From Coturnix japonica (Eukaryota > Chordata > Aves > Galliformes > Phasianidae), in NCBI RefSeq assembly GCF_001577835.2, contig NC_029527.1, positions 4,167,086-4,231,085 on the forward strand: a DNA stretch of 64,000 bases. Reading direction: 5' to 3'. The translations under genes and the position numbers were made by a program. This document shows, in pieces, positions 35,701-46,072 of this stretch; position 1 is the first letter of the stretch, and each line of letters begins with the position of its first letter. The notes under the pieces are model-generated. The model did no database searches, was not told the origin of the DNA, and saw only the letters and a program-made list of their open reading frames with translations.

Positions 35701-35867
35701 GAGAAAGGCTGCAGGGCTTGGAGCGGCTGCTTCAAACGAGCCCAGGGAGCTGTGGCTGTCCCATTATATGGGGCTACACAGGAGCTGCTCACCTACTTGA
35801 GAGAGTGGGAGGGATGCTCTATTCATTCAATATTGCTAACAAGATATTATTGATTCTGGAAGGTCAG

Positions 35868-36258
35868 ACAGAATCACAGAATGACCCGGGTTGGAAGGGA
35901 CCTCAAGGATCATGTAGTTCCAACCCCCCTGCCTGGCAGGGCCACCAAACATACACCTTTACTAGATCAGGTTGCCCAGGGCCCCGTCCAACCTGGTCTT
36001 GAACACCTCCAAGGACGGGGCATCCACAACCTCCCTGGGCAGCCTGTTCCAGGGCCTAACCACTCTCCTAGTAAAGAACTTCCCCCTAACATCCAACCTA
36101 AATCTTCCCTCTTTTAACTTAATAGCAAGCCACGGGGAAATGGTTTTATCAGCCCTTTCCAATAGTTTACTCCTCTCCTGGGTCTAAGTTCCCTTCAGGT
36201 ATTGAAAGGCTGCAATGAGGTCACCCCGCAACCTTCTCCAGGCTGAAGAAACCCTGTT
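35868..36258 (-). mobile_element. CR1 LINE fragment, minus orientation
   Basis: On the plus strand it begins AGAATCACAGAATGACCCGG, the reverse of a CR1 3' end, and runs through GGCAGCCTGTTCCAGGGCC-type and ACCTTCTCCAGGCTGAA blocks. The minus strand encodes the ORF2 C-terminus with [36 protein letters not shown] and [10 protein letters not shown]. About 390 bp remain, so it is 5'-truncated. The reading frame is well kept over some 66 codons, so the copy is relatively young. It lies directly beside the let-7 host promoter. Confidence 0.95.
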
Positions 36259-36299
36259 TGGATACAGCGTTGGCTTTGACCCCACGTTATAAGGCACCA

Positions 36300-37100
36300 T
36301 TATACAGGGTCACTCCCCCCCCCCCCGCTGTGCTGGGCCCAGACCGAGCTCAGCCCGGACCCCCCCTAGGCCAAGGTCTCCGCGGCCTACACACATGCTA
36401 GCGGAAGTGACGTACCCCAGCACTGACAGCATCCGCAGCCTATCACAGGCGGGCGGCGCGGTGTGGCAGCCAATCAGGATCGTTCGGGGGCGGTACTTCC
36501 GGACCTTCAAGTTAGTCTGAGGAGAGAGTGGAAGGTGGGGGGGGAGGGAGTGGAATCAAACCGCCTCCATTACGGCCGCACATCGCCTCCTGCCGCGCCC
36601 CTCCCGTTAACCCAGCACCCCTGAGTGAAAGGGGTCGGGGTTGGGTTCGCAGCGGGATGTGGTTCCGTTCCTTTTCTCTCTCATCCCGCCTTGCCCGAGC
36701 CCGGCCGAGCCCGCAGCTCTCACCGCCCGCCCGTTACCTGCCGCAGGGACCCGGATGGAGTCGCGGCCGCTCCTGCCGCCGCTCGCCGCGAGGCACCACG
36801 GGAAACCGCGACGCGCCCCGCGCCCTCCTTCCCATTGGTCGACGGACTACAAGCGCCACCCACAAACGCATCCGGGTAGGGGGGGCTATTTGTCCATCAA
36901 CTCCTCTCTCACGCTCTCATTGGGTGTTGGGCAGCGAGGCACCGCCTCCACCTGGAATGCTCATTTCTGATTGGCTAGCTGGAAAAAGGAACCCGCCTCC
37001 CTCCGCCATTTATTGGAGGCGGCATGAGCGCGCTCCTAAAATGGCGCCCCCCGGCGGCGCGGTAGGGGCTGGTGATACGGGTGGGGCCCCACAGCCCCAA
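36300..37100 (-). promoter_or_regulatory. CpG-island promoter of the let-7 host transcript
   Basis: The block is dense in CpG and has no coding match. It contains an ETS/CRE composite CGGAAGTGACGTAC (36402-36415), a CCAAT box (36470-36474) and an ETS site ACTTCCGG (36495-36502). Four reverse CCAAT boxes (ATTGG) start at 36834, 36919, 36970 and 37012, and YY1-like CCGCCATTT and AAAATGGCGCC lie at about 37004-37048. Reverse CCAAT boxes 100-280 bp upstream of a minus-strand donor at 36737 fit initiation at roughly 36.75-36.85 kb toward let-7. Divergent plus-strand initiation cannot be excluded. Confidence 0.65.
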
Positions 37101-37251
37101 TGTTGTTTGTGGGTCAGTAAATGCTCCCAGAGATACATATTGAGTTTAAAATCAGCCTTCAAACACAGATAACACCTGTATCTCTTAATTTTGACCAGTA
37201 TGTTTCATTTGACTGGTTGTTCAGGCTGGAAAAGAGTAGTTCTAGGGAGAA

Positions 37252-37746
37252 CTCGTTGCTCTCTCCAACCCCGATAAACTATAATAGATATAATATATAG
37301 ATAGATAGATAGATATAGATATTATCTATATATATATATATATATATATTATAGATCTATATATAGAGATATCTATATATATTATATAGATATATTGATA
37401 ATATAGATATATATTAGATAGATATTATCTATCTATATATTATATCTGTATCTATATATATAATATATAGATATTATCTATCTATCTATATATTATATAT
37501 ATACAATATAGATATAATATATATAGATAATATAGATATATATTAGATAGATAGATCATATATATAGATATAGATATAATATATAGAGATAGATAATATC
37601 TATCTAATATAATATATATCTATATATGTGTAGATAGATAGATCTATAATATAGATAGATAATATAGATATATAAATATGTAATATAGAGAGATATAGAT
37701 ATAAATATATCTATTATAGTTTATCGGGGTTGGAGAGAGCAACGAG
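37252..37746. repeat. Large inverted repeat with AT/ATCT-rich centre
   Basis: The left arm 37252-37292 and right arm 37706-37746 are perfect reverse complements over 41 bp. The arm core is not simple repeat (CTCTCCAACCCCGATAAACT). The 413-bp centre is made of TA, GATA and ATCT units that themselves pair, so the whole 495 bp could form a long hairpin or cruciform. Weaker pairing continues a few bases outside (AGGGAGA against TCTCCT). It might be a fold-back duplication, a replication template switch or an assembly artefact. Confidence 0.9.
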
Positions 37747-37749
37747 GTC

Positions 37750-37860
37750 TCCTATATATCTATAATAATATATAGATTATATTTTAGAGAGAGAGAGAGA
37801 GAGAAATATAGATATATATTGATATATGTAGATATATTTATAGAATGTGTATGGTTAAGT
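37750..37860. repeat. AT-rich and GA simple repeats
   Basis: Degenerate TATA/GATA repeats and a pure GA run (about 37788-37804) continue to the right of the inverted repeat. Confidence 0.85.
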
Positions 37861-38950
37861 CCTTATGCACATGGTGTCCCATAGTGCTTCACCAATATTT
37901 ATATTTTATATCACATATGTGAGAAGGGAACATGGAGCCTTGTTTTCAGTGACCACAGGACCTGCTGGGCAAGGCCTGCAGTACAAACTAAGGAGCAATG
38001 CCTCCAAAGCCAAAAGTTAAACCCAAATGCACTTTTCATCCTTGTTCAGGTAAAACTTTGTCGCATGAATTTTGCCGGCTGTTGATTTACGTTTTCTTTT
38101 TCACATTCAGGTGTAATTTGATTCGTTTTCTGGTGAATACAGAAGCAGCAGCACTCGGTTGGGTGAGAAACTTCTCTCAGGTCTCGGCCAGGCATCTTTC
38201 ATAGCTCCTGCACTTCCACTGCTGGTCACAAGATGGGCTCATAGCACCCAGGAACGACGTTTGTTGCTCTAAAACACGCAGCAGTGACGAGGTATCATCT
38301 CTGCACTTACTTTATCCAGGCTCTTCTTGGCACATAGACAACAATTACTAGATATAGCCGTTATGGAGTTTCATATGTAAATTTAGATGTCCATTTCTAT
38401 TAATGTACAGGTTCTGCACTCCGTAGTGACAATTACTGGTGAGAGCTAAGGAGGTTGATTCCTATCTAGCAATGCCAGTCTGTCCATTTTACTGTAATGC
38501 TCGTGGTCTAGGGTTACTGAATGATTTTCACTAGCTAGGTAGTTGTTTTGAAACTGATTAGAGAACATTGAAAGGATGTGGCTTGAAATGTCGTATTCTA
38601 GGAAGAGACTTTGATTTTGAAACAGCCCAAATAGTTCTGCTCACCTTACTCTGTTTTCAAGGTCTGATGGCAAATGGAGAGTTTAAAGCCCTTTCCTGAG
38701 CTAAAAGTGGACTCCAGATGGTGACAGTAAACACCATGGACATATACAGTTAGTATGAGTACCACAAAGAAAAGAAAGTAGATTTATAAACCAGTTATTA
38801 TGACAAGGCTATATTTGATGTATTTCTCTACTGCAGCGCCTTTGAAGGATGCAATGGTGACAGTTATTTAATCTGCTGTTAACAGCAGACCTCAAGATCT
38901 GTTAAATATTTCTCTTATTTTAAATTTTCTGAAAGGGGTTATTTCAGTCA
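37861..38950. other. Region between the let-7 promoter and PTPDC1 3' end
   Basis: I see no gene or transposon in this roughly 1.1-kb stretch. PTPDC1 (minus strand) ends toward it, so part of it may be read-through sequence. Confidence 0.6.
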
Positions 38951-38953
38951 GTA

Positions 38954-38959
38954 TTTATT
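38954..38959 (-). terminator. PTPDC1: Candidate poly(A) signal of PTPDC1
   Basis: TTTATT on the plus strand reads AATAAA on the minus strand (CAATAAATACTG). It is the first canonical signal after the PTPDC1 stop codon and would give a 3' UTR of about 0.45 kb. Longer forms are possible. Confidence 0.45.
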
Positions 38960-39385
38960 GTCCCCAAAGAAAAATCAAGCATCATTAATGTAAACATACT
39001 GAATACATAAACGTTAACTCAGTCCATTCAAACCTTTTGTACCATGGCACTGAACTTATGGCAACTGTGTAACTTGTACAAAGCATAGGTTGCCAATTAC
39101 AGAGGTTTCTAAATAATAAATACATCTGAAATCAAGTGAACGTTTTGTAAAGTAAAACAGTACTAGAATCAAAAAGCTGCAGTACAATCAAATGGGAGCT
39201 GTTCCTTAGAGCCACGTAGATAGAACAGTTCACAATAAAACTCCCTCTAAAAAAATCAAATGTTTAGTTAATAATGGCTGCCACCTAATATTAGGTAAAT
39301 CATGCAAGACAGCACAAAATACAGTAGCTGGAAAATGCAAAATGATTTGGTAGAGCCATCCAGTCCTTCAGCATCGCTGCAGAAA

Positions 39386-39502
39386 TCAAGAGGGATTCTC
39401 TGTTCCTTCCTTCAGCTTTTTTCTTTTTTCTTCCAGTGTTTGCTTAAATACTTTTTTCAGGGTATTGTAAACGTGTGGTCCGTCTTCGGAATCAAAGCTG
39501 GT
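39386..39502 (-). CDS. PTPDC1: PTPDC1 last coding exon
   Basis: The exon reads TSFDSEDGPHVYNTLKKVFK, then QTLEEKRKKLKEG and a short tail ending NPS before a TGA stop (39388-39386). This matches the conserved C-terminus of PTPDC1 (human FDSENGPTVYNTLKKIFK...LEEKRK). The acceptor is TTATCAG ending at 39503. It is 117 nt, phase 0, residues 705-742 of the assembled model. The very end (ENPS) differs from the human terminal sequence. Confidence 0.92.
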   Translation of the reverse strand, partial: TSFDSEDGPHVYNTLKKVFKQTLEEKRKKLKEGTENPS

Positions 39503-40174
39503 CTGATAAAAGGAAGAAATTGAAATTCAGTTGTTAAATAATGCAGAGATGAGCAACGTTTAGAAAGAATAAATCAGTTTTCAGGTCCATTGAAACAAAC
39601 ACAAACATGGAGTACTTTTATTATGGACTACTCAATGGTAAATAGCTTTGAGTTTTTATTTGCCTAAACATTGAAACAAACTAATGAAGAAATGCTATGA
39701 TTACTTTAACAGCTGGCATGTCTGTAGATTAACAAGAGATTAGGAAGCAAAATGATGAACTTTCTTTTTAAATACTTCCACCTGCTGAACTGCAATGTAA
39801 TTTTAGAATGCAATTTAATCTGATGGGAAGAATCAAAGTAATACAGCCGATTGAAGCCTTTGGTAAGCTATTCCCAGTGCATTTTTATTCCCGTCACTTA
39901 AAAATCATCTTTTCCCTAGTATGAAGAAGTCCATGAATTGGAAGTGATCCAGAGACAGAAAAAGGAGACAAAAGGACTATGGCTCCAGTGACAGAATGGG
40001 GTTTTGTTGAAAATATTCCCTCTCTTTTATGTAGGATGGTGACCACAAACTCTGAGTGGAGACAGCACGAGTCGAAGTCCTTTCAAGCGTGAAGGGACTA
40101 CTGTCACTTTTACTGCTCTGCTGACTCATGATTTAAACAAACAAATACAATGCCTTGGACAAACAGTTACTTGC

Positions 40175-40285
40175 CTTAGTGAAAGCTTTAATAGCACGAA
40201 CAAGTAAGGCCTCCTCCACATCAGCTGGTAGTGTTTGCAAGTTCACCACACAGTGTAAAATACAAAGGATGGTCTGACACTGTTC
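40175..40285 (-). CDS. PTPDC1: PTPDC1 exon 8, followed by a GC donor
   Basis: The 37 codons read EQCQTILCILHCVVNLQTLP, then ADVEEALLVRAIKAFTK, a close match to PTPDC1 of other vertebrates. The acceptor is CCACCAG. The donor is GCAAGT instead of GTAAGT: the exon ends ACTAAG and the intron begins GCAAGTAA at 40174. This is a well-formed GC-AG intron. The phase is 0 at both sides, residues 668-704. Confidence 0.93.
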
Positions 40286-41325
40286 CTGGTGGATAAAAGG
40301 AACAGCAGCTCATTAGAAGAAATCTCTTCATGAAAAACATTTCACTTTCTTTTTTTGTTTATTGCTGTTTAAATATCTGACTGTGCCTTCCTGTATTGAA
40401 ACCTTCAGGTGTAGGAGATGAGGAGGGAATTTGCACAAGCTTAAAGAGCTTCCATGCAATTGTTAGAGTCACAATGGAAGAAAATCTTCTGTGTCTCAAA
40501 CCTCTCTGGAAATTTCTGGGAGATCAGGCGTTCTGCAGACTTGGTATCCCAAGGTTGCCCACATGAACAGCAACGCTCATATGAGGTGGCACAGAAATAG
40601 AGACATTAGATAGTTTCAGCCTGAAATACTATGTATAGGGCTCTTTTCCCAACATTGCACAATCTACATCTCTTCCTGTCCTACCATGTCTCCTTCTGCT
40701 GGGAAATGGGGAGTGCGCAAACAACTGTGTTCCCAAAGAACTGAGTTTGTGTAGCGAAGAGGTCAAGAGTAGAGGTGTGTCTTTATTTACCCTGCATCCA
40801 GCTCTTTGGGGAAAGCACAGTTAGGTAGCTGCATACCTGTTTTCATGGGATTTTCAGAACATACAGTTCTGACTTACATAAAGAAACCTGACCTGGATTC
40901 TGAACCTTTGAATTGGCAAACTTCTCGTATTCCCTTTCCCAGCTCTTCCAAAACTGATGGATCAAGATGTTTGCACAGCAAATACTTAGCACAGCTGGCA
41001 AGAGTTTATATTAACAAAAGCCATCCATCAAATCACAGGGCAGAAGATTCTTGTCTTTCCCTTGGATCTCCCAATTGCCAAACTGTCAGGCACATAAGCT
41101 GAAGATGAGCTTCTACTAAATAGGGTTCAAAGATAACTGATACTTCTTATAATATTCACCACTACAGTGTTGATTAAACTCATTTAATATCAAAATAATC
41201 TCCATTTTGATTTTTAAAAGAGATTGAAGGTGCCTTTTGAATGTTTAATTCCCATGTTTAAAGGTCACAAGTGAATAGACTAACAAAACATGCTCAAACA
41301 ACGCACTGACATATAAAACATCTAC

Positions 41326-41511
41326 CTTTCTCAGTAAGTTAAGTGCATCTTGTGATTCAATGGAATTTTTTGCCAACATGTCAATATCATCTTTGGATAT
41401 AATAGGCTCTTTCAGTTGCTCTATCCAGGACCACATCAAGCTACAGAGGATGAAAGGATCTCTCTCAGTAGAGATTTTATCCCAAGCTCCATCTCGAGAA
41501 TTCAGTTCTTT
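41326..41511 (-). CDS. PTPDC1: PTPDC1 exon 7
   Basis: The 62 codons read KELNSRDGAWDKISTERDPF, then ILCSLMWSWIEQLKEPIISK and on to LNLLRK. The tryptophan-rich SLMWSW block is a strong PTPDC1 match. The intron before ends TTTAAAG and the donor is GTAGAT. Phase is 0 at both ends. It belongs to the C-terminal region beyond the catalytic domain (residues 606-667). Confidence 0.94.
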
Positions 41512-42238
41512 CTTTAAAAAAAAGAGAGAGAGAGAAAAGGAAAAAGAAACTACAAATGCATCATCTATTTACTTTTGCTTATATTCCCTTCAATTGCAAC
41601 AGTACTTGGCTGCTTACATTCCAACATGAAAAGAAGACTTAATGGTTACAAAAAAAAAAAAAAAAAGAACGTTTTTCTTCCAAGACATCAGCATTAATCA
41701 GCAGTGATACAAATGATTATTTAAAACAGAAGGATGACGTAAGTAGTGCAGCTCAGAATCTCCCTGTTACCTCTCAGAGTATATAACACAGCACTGGATT
41801 CCTACCAGGAGGAATTGGTTTTGAGAATAAGCAGTTAAATTTCTCCTGAATTACAGGCAGAATCCTCTGATTAGTTCAGAGAAAGCAGTGATTAAAAACA
41901 ACATAGTTAACTTAAAATCTGTGGTTTACTTTTATGCTACTAGGAGCTAAGTTAAACCACAGATAACAGCATCAGTTTTCATTAGTTAGTGAAATGGATG
42001 AACACAACCAGAAAATATGTTCTAACCTCCTCTTAGGTACTGAAATTTGTAGATTCATTTCACCTACTATTGAAAGCATTGACTCCGAACTGACAAATAC
42101 AATCATTTTCTTAACCGGAGCATAAATCTGTGTTCCAGTGTGCCATTTCAAAGCATGTGGTGGCATTTTTGCCATTCTAAGAATTAACCTCGGTGAAAAT
42201 ATTCACAATACGTAACACTGAATGAAATTTAAAATTAC

Positions 42239-43458
42239 CTGCCACATTTCTACCTTCTGCTTCACTTCATCCTCTTCCAGAAACTCATTTATATTTGCAA
42301 GTGCTTTTGCTGCCAGAACTCTTCGAGCTTCCAAACTTAATTCTGACTGCAGAACAATGTGTGGAATTGCCTCTGACGGATCTTTGCTACCTTGGCTTTC
42401 ACATCCAATGGAAAAGTTCACTTTAGAAGAAGAAGAAGAATCAGAGTCCTCAGAGACACAGGCTCTTCTGTTGTACATACGAGTCTCATGTTCCTTCCTA
42501 TGGCCAACCTCATTGGTAAAATTATGCCTTGGTGTTCCAGGCTCCCTGGTATAGTGGAGTGATGCTAGACCTGAAGAAAAAGTTCTGCTGCGTTGTACTT
42601 CTTTGGTAGAATTCCTTCTCTGATAAAGTGAAGATCCATCTTTTTGTCCATCCAAATTAAACTTAGTTTGATTCCAAATTGTACATGTATTACGCACTAA
42701 TGCTTCTTTATTTAAATCCAGCTGTGGCTTTTGTTCTTCTGTGGCAGAATTCTCCTCACCACTGTTCTGCTTAAGTTTGTTGCACAGTAATATCTGAGCA
42801 GGTACCGTCCAAGCTGTTTCTCCTTGCTCTAAGAGAAACTCAGTTCTCCTTAAGTCTGAGTCACTGTAGCNNNNNNNNNNNNNNNNNNNNCTCTTCACAT
42901 GAGACAGAGGCTGAAGGCATTCGACGTTCCTCCTTTTCCAAAGAGGATCACATTCATGTGCAAGGGAGAATAGAGAATCCTGTGTGTCACAAGTGGCTGA
43001 GTGGGTGTGCGAGGAGTCTGACGTGTCACTGTCCTGCCTGGCAAGGTCCCCATCTAGCTGTGTCGACACCAGCTGGGAGACAGTCTTTTCAATTTCAGCT
43101 GACAGATCTGCTATGTCTAAGAGTTCTGCCTCTACCACCTGTCTGTTTTCAGCCAAGTCTAGCAACAGCTTGCACACCAGGTGAATGAGTTTTGGCACAT
43201 GTTTGAGGTGCCTGCTCTCATAACCATGGAGCAGGTGTCTCTGGCGGGTCAGGTACTGGGACAGCGTCACCCTGTGCGCCTTGGGCTCACAGCAAGCAAA
43301 CACATTTCTGAGAGGAATCAAAAACTGAGTGAATTCTCTGATGCACAGTAACTGCCCTCTAGTCTGAATAGAATTAGGCCTTTTTGCTCTGACAAAAAGA
43401 ATGGCTTGATCGGCAGTCATTCTTGTTGCAAAAACTAAGTAGCAAGCGACTAGAACAC
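42239..43458 (-). CDS. PTPDC1: PTPDC1 exon 6 (large central exon, with N gap)
   Basis: This 1220-nt exon gives residues 200-605. It starts VLVACYLVFATRMTADQAI, the helix after the phosphatase signature, then RAKRPNSIQTRGQLLCIREF, which closes the catalytic domain. A conserved segment YLTRQRHLLHGYESRHLKHV with IHLVCKLLLDLAENR follows. The rest is a Ser-rich, probably disordered region with conserved islands DPLWKRRNVECLQPLSH and YSDSDLRR. It ends QSELSLEARRVLAAKALANI, then EFLEEDEVKQKVEMWQ. A run of 20 N (42871-42890) interrupts the LSHVK...YSDSD segment without breaking frame. The acceptor is TTCCAG and the donor GTAATT. Confidence 0.96.
42871..42890. other. PTPDC1: Assembly gap of 20 N in PTPDC1 exon 6
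   Basis: Twenty N bases lie inside the coding exon. Flanking codons and the remembered human sequence (HLK-RRLS-YSDSD) suggest that the true missing sequence is shorter, about 8 bases. Confidence 0.9.
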
Positions 43459-43984
43459 CTGGAACACAGAAAGAGAAGCATTAGTTCAATAATTTTCAAA
43501 CTAAAACAATTATTCAGAAGAACTATGGGATGAAAATGAATATAGGTGAAGATACAAGCTTTGTGCCCACTACTGTATGATGCTGTGGGGTTAGTTGCTT
43601 TTGTTGGACCCTAAGACAGTAAATCCATTCTCACTACACTTTGAGTGAGAGCAGTGGAGGCTTCTACAGGAAGGACTTAGGCAAATGGGTGTTGAAAAAG
43701 CAAGGAGTGCATGAAATTTTAGGTGACATTTTTTTCCCAGCAAAAGGAAGATGTCCCATTGAATGCAGCAGGAAATTACTGCACTGAAATTTTGCAGGTT
43801 GCTGTTTTTACATACTAAATCTGATCTCTTCCAGCTACTGACAGAGCATTTCCACTGATTTAATATTTCAATAACTTTGTAGATGTACATCTTGCAGTGA
43901 ATTTAATCTTTTAATCATTTATGAACAGAAAGTGTTCTGCATCTTCAGAAAGGCGGTTGTTATCATGCAGCAGAACACACATAC

Positions 43985-44122
43985 CTGTCCGTCCAAGTCC
44001 TGCATGACAGTGAACAGCCACTCTCCCTTCCTGCAGCGCAAAAGCCATGACTTTTACCATATCAAGTATAGTAGTAAGAGATGCCACTCCATAATCCTTC
44101 CATCCAAAATTATAAAAATAAA
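43985..44122 (-). CDS. PTPDC1: PTPDC1 exon 5, phosphatase active site
   Basis: The exon reads YFYNFGWKDYGVASLTTILD, then MVKVMAFALQEGRVAVHC and HAGLGRT. HCHAGLGRTG is the Cys-based phosphatase P-loop (HCxxGxxRT). The nucleophile is about Cys191, the phosphate-binding Arg about 197, and the likely general acid is Asp162 in WKDYG, as in CDC14-like phosphatases. All key residues are intact, so the enzyme should be active. The acceptor is AG at 44124-44123 and the donor GTATGT; the split glycine codon joins exon 6. Human PTPDC1 has been linked by knock-down to cilium length and cytokinesis. Confidence 0.97.
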
Positions 44123-44698
44123 CTAAAATAAAAAGAGAAAGAGTTATTTGCTTTAATGAAGGTGACGTTTTCAGTTCTACATGCAGAGATGACTAATAAT
44201 AAATGACAGTAAGAAAATTGCATAAAGATTTTTGAGGAGTCTGACTACATACTGTTTACAAGAGATTATTTTCCTATGTCAGAGTACTCTTGCTATTGCA
44301 ATTTGGTAAATGCATGAAGCTAGCACTGGATTGTCAAACTCGAGTTCAGCTGGAATGCAAAAAATCTAACAAGACCGAATGATTCATACAAAAATTACTG
44401 AGCTATCTAGAAGTAAAGCATCATTTTTCCCTTTTACAAATTAAAGCACTGCTTCAGGCAAAAGCTTTTTCTTACACAGAGGCGCTTTTACGCACGTCAT
44501 CGCATGAAAACACAAAAAATACTGTCATTACAAATGTCTTCTAATGAAATGCACAATTTGAAACACCATTAACGTATTAGATATTTGGGAACTGAGAGGA
44601 AAAAATTAACCAGCTGTTGTCCCTTCTTCCTTCTAAGCACTAGGTTTGGGGTCATGGATAATGTGTTATTCACCATGGATTGTATTTGCCAAGCTTTA

Positions 44699-44840
44699 TC
44701 ACAGAATCACAGAATGGCCTGGGTTGAAAAGGACCTCAATGATCATCCAGTTTCAACCCCTCTGTCACAGGCAAGTTTGCCAACTACTAGACCAGGCTGC
44801 TGAGAGCCACACCGAGCCTGGCCTTGATGCTTACACCCTA
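44699..44840 (-). mobile_element. CR1 LINE 3' fragment in PTPDC1 intron 4
   Basis: The plus strand reads CACAGAATCACAGAATGGCC followed by GGGTTGAAAAGGACCTCAATGA and ATCCAGTTTCAACCCC, a reversed CR1 3' end. About 140 bp survive. It lies in the same orientation as PTPDC1, between exons 4 and 5. Confidence 0.88.
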
Positions 44841-44948
44841 ACCTGTGCAACGTTTCTTACATAGCTATTTAAGACATGCAAATTCAAGTAAAAATATCTG
44901 GAGCTGAAATGAATAATGAATGAGGCCCAGCAGCAGGAGTGCGCGTAC

Positions 44949-45067
44949 TGCCAGCCTCCATGAACGCCTCAGGAAGGTAGGTGAAGCCACTTTCTTGCTC
45001 CAGCGGATTCCCACAGCTTGCATGCTCCCCAGGACGCTGCAGGTTAATTATGGTTTTTATGCCACAT
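44949..45067 (-). CDS. PTPDC1: PTPDC1 exon 4
   Basis: The exon reads CGIKTIINLQRPGEHASCG, then NPLEQESGFTYLPEAFMEAG, near identical to mammalian PTPDC1 and part of the CDC14-like fold before the catalytic loop. The acceptor is CTTCCTTAG and the donor GTACGC after GGCA. It is 119 nt with split codons on both sides that join exactly to exons 3 and 5 (giving ERCG and AGIYFY). Confidence 0.94.
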
Positions 45068-45213
45068 CTAAGGAAGGAAGAGATGAAATACGTGTTTATT
45101 CCTAGTGGAGAATAAGGACATTTACCAACAATCCAAATATAGGTTGAAAGAGAAAATTAGACTGGGAGTTCTATTAGTAATACATGCTATAAATAATGGG
45201 TAAATTTTCTTAC

Positions 45214-45294
45214 CTTTCAAACTGTTCAATGATGTTGTACTTTTCAATCAATTCTGTTGAGGGTCGAGCCATAGCCAGTATGTTATCTGTTATC
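45214..45294 (-). CDS. PTPDC1: PTPDC1 exon 3
   Basis: The exon reads ITDNILAMARPSTELIEKYN, then IIEQFE, preceded by a Trp codon split with exon 2. LAMARPS is typical of the CDC14-like phosphatase group. The acceptor is ATTCCTCAG and the donor GTAAGA. It is 81 nt with matching phases. Confidence 0.94.
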
Positions 45295-45900
45295 CTGAGG
45301 AATTAAACAATAATAATAATACTTACTATTTTCACATTAATAAGAATAATTATGTTAATAATTTCCTGGCAATTAATTTGCCAAGCTAAGGCTGCTGTGT
45401 TATTTTCAATGCGACAGATGTGCTGCTGATGTACTAGAAATTCTTGTTCAAAAAAGTTAGTGGTGAATGCTCTTAAGTGGATACAGATATTACATATCAA
45501 AGCAACCTTTACTGGAATTGTTTGAATGCCAGTCCAATTAACACAGTAAGAAATTCCTTTGAATAGAAATCCGAGCTGCTCCCTGTTTGGCCCTTTAAGG
45601 CTGTTATGCTTCTGAGCAGCATTCACTGTTAGAAGATTGTTAAGAACTTAAAGGAGTGCTTCACATCAGTATTGCTGTATATGAATATGCTTTTTTCAAA
45701 CATATTTCATCTCCGATAAATGTTTTTCCTTCACTTGATATCCTATCATGAACACATTTTAGCTCCTTTGCATTTTAAATCTCAGTGAGAACTGCCTGTA
45801 GTGCAAGATACCTTTATCAGAATTCATGTCAGTTTGACTTCTCTTTTAATATATGCAAAGGTTCCAGATACATTTAGTGACAGTAAATGCTGCATACTAC

Positions 45901-46072
45901 CAAGAAGAGTAGAGCCCTTTAATAGCTTGCTCCTGGTCACTCCATCGAGCCGGGTTCTCATACTTGCACGCACGACCACCGCATGCCATTGAGCACTGCA
46001 TGTGCCCAGGGATGACATGGCGAAGGCGCTCCCCCACTTTGGTGTATTTTGCTGTCGGCCGCCTTGAACTTC
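45901..46072 (-). CDS. PTPDC1: PTPDC1 exon 2 (first common coding exon)
   Basis: The exon reads SSRRPTAKYTKVGERLRHVI, then PGHMQCSMACGGRACKYENP and ARWSDQEQAIKGLYSS. The Cys-rich CSMACGGRACKYENP block is diagnostic for PTPDC1. The acceptor is TGTTGTAG and the donor GTAGTA. It begins in phase 1, so it can be joined both to the exon at 48670 (donating G) and to the alternative exon at 46554 (donating A). Confidence 0.94.

Larger units (their letters stand above)
26790..36900 (-). ncRNA. Inferred primary transcript hosting let-7a-1/f/d
   Basis: All three hairpins lie on the minus strand within 1.55 kb and must share a primary transcript. The nearest strong upstream promoter candidate is the CpG island at 36.3-37.1 kb, about 7.3 kb upstream of let-7a-1. 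A good splice donor, CAG/GTAACG at 36738/36737, could close a short first exon. The poly(A) signal at 26823-26818 is a plausible end. No long frame suggests a protein product. Both ends and any splicing are inference. Positions 29151-36300 hold no other recognisable gene, only a TA microsatellite and a CR1 copy. Confidence 0.5.
39503..45900 (-). other. PTPDC1: PTPDC1 introns between exons 2 and 9
   Basis: The introns are short (about 0.15 to 1.9 kb) and hold little beyond A-runs (for example about 41650-41665) and one CR1 fragment in intron 4 at about 44.7 kb. Apart from the GC donor after exon 8, all donor and acceptor pairs are GT-AG. No nested gene is seen. Confidence 0.75.

Noticed and set aside
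36528-37172. Plus-strand 214-codon frame in the let-7 host CpG island
   Set aside because: The frame follows from high GC with few stops; no family resemblance, and the region reads as promoter.
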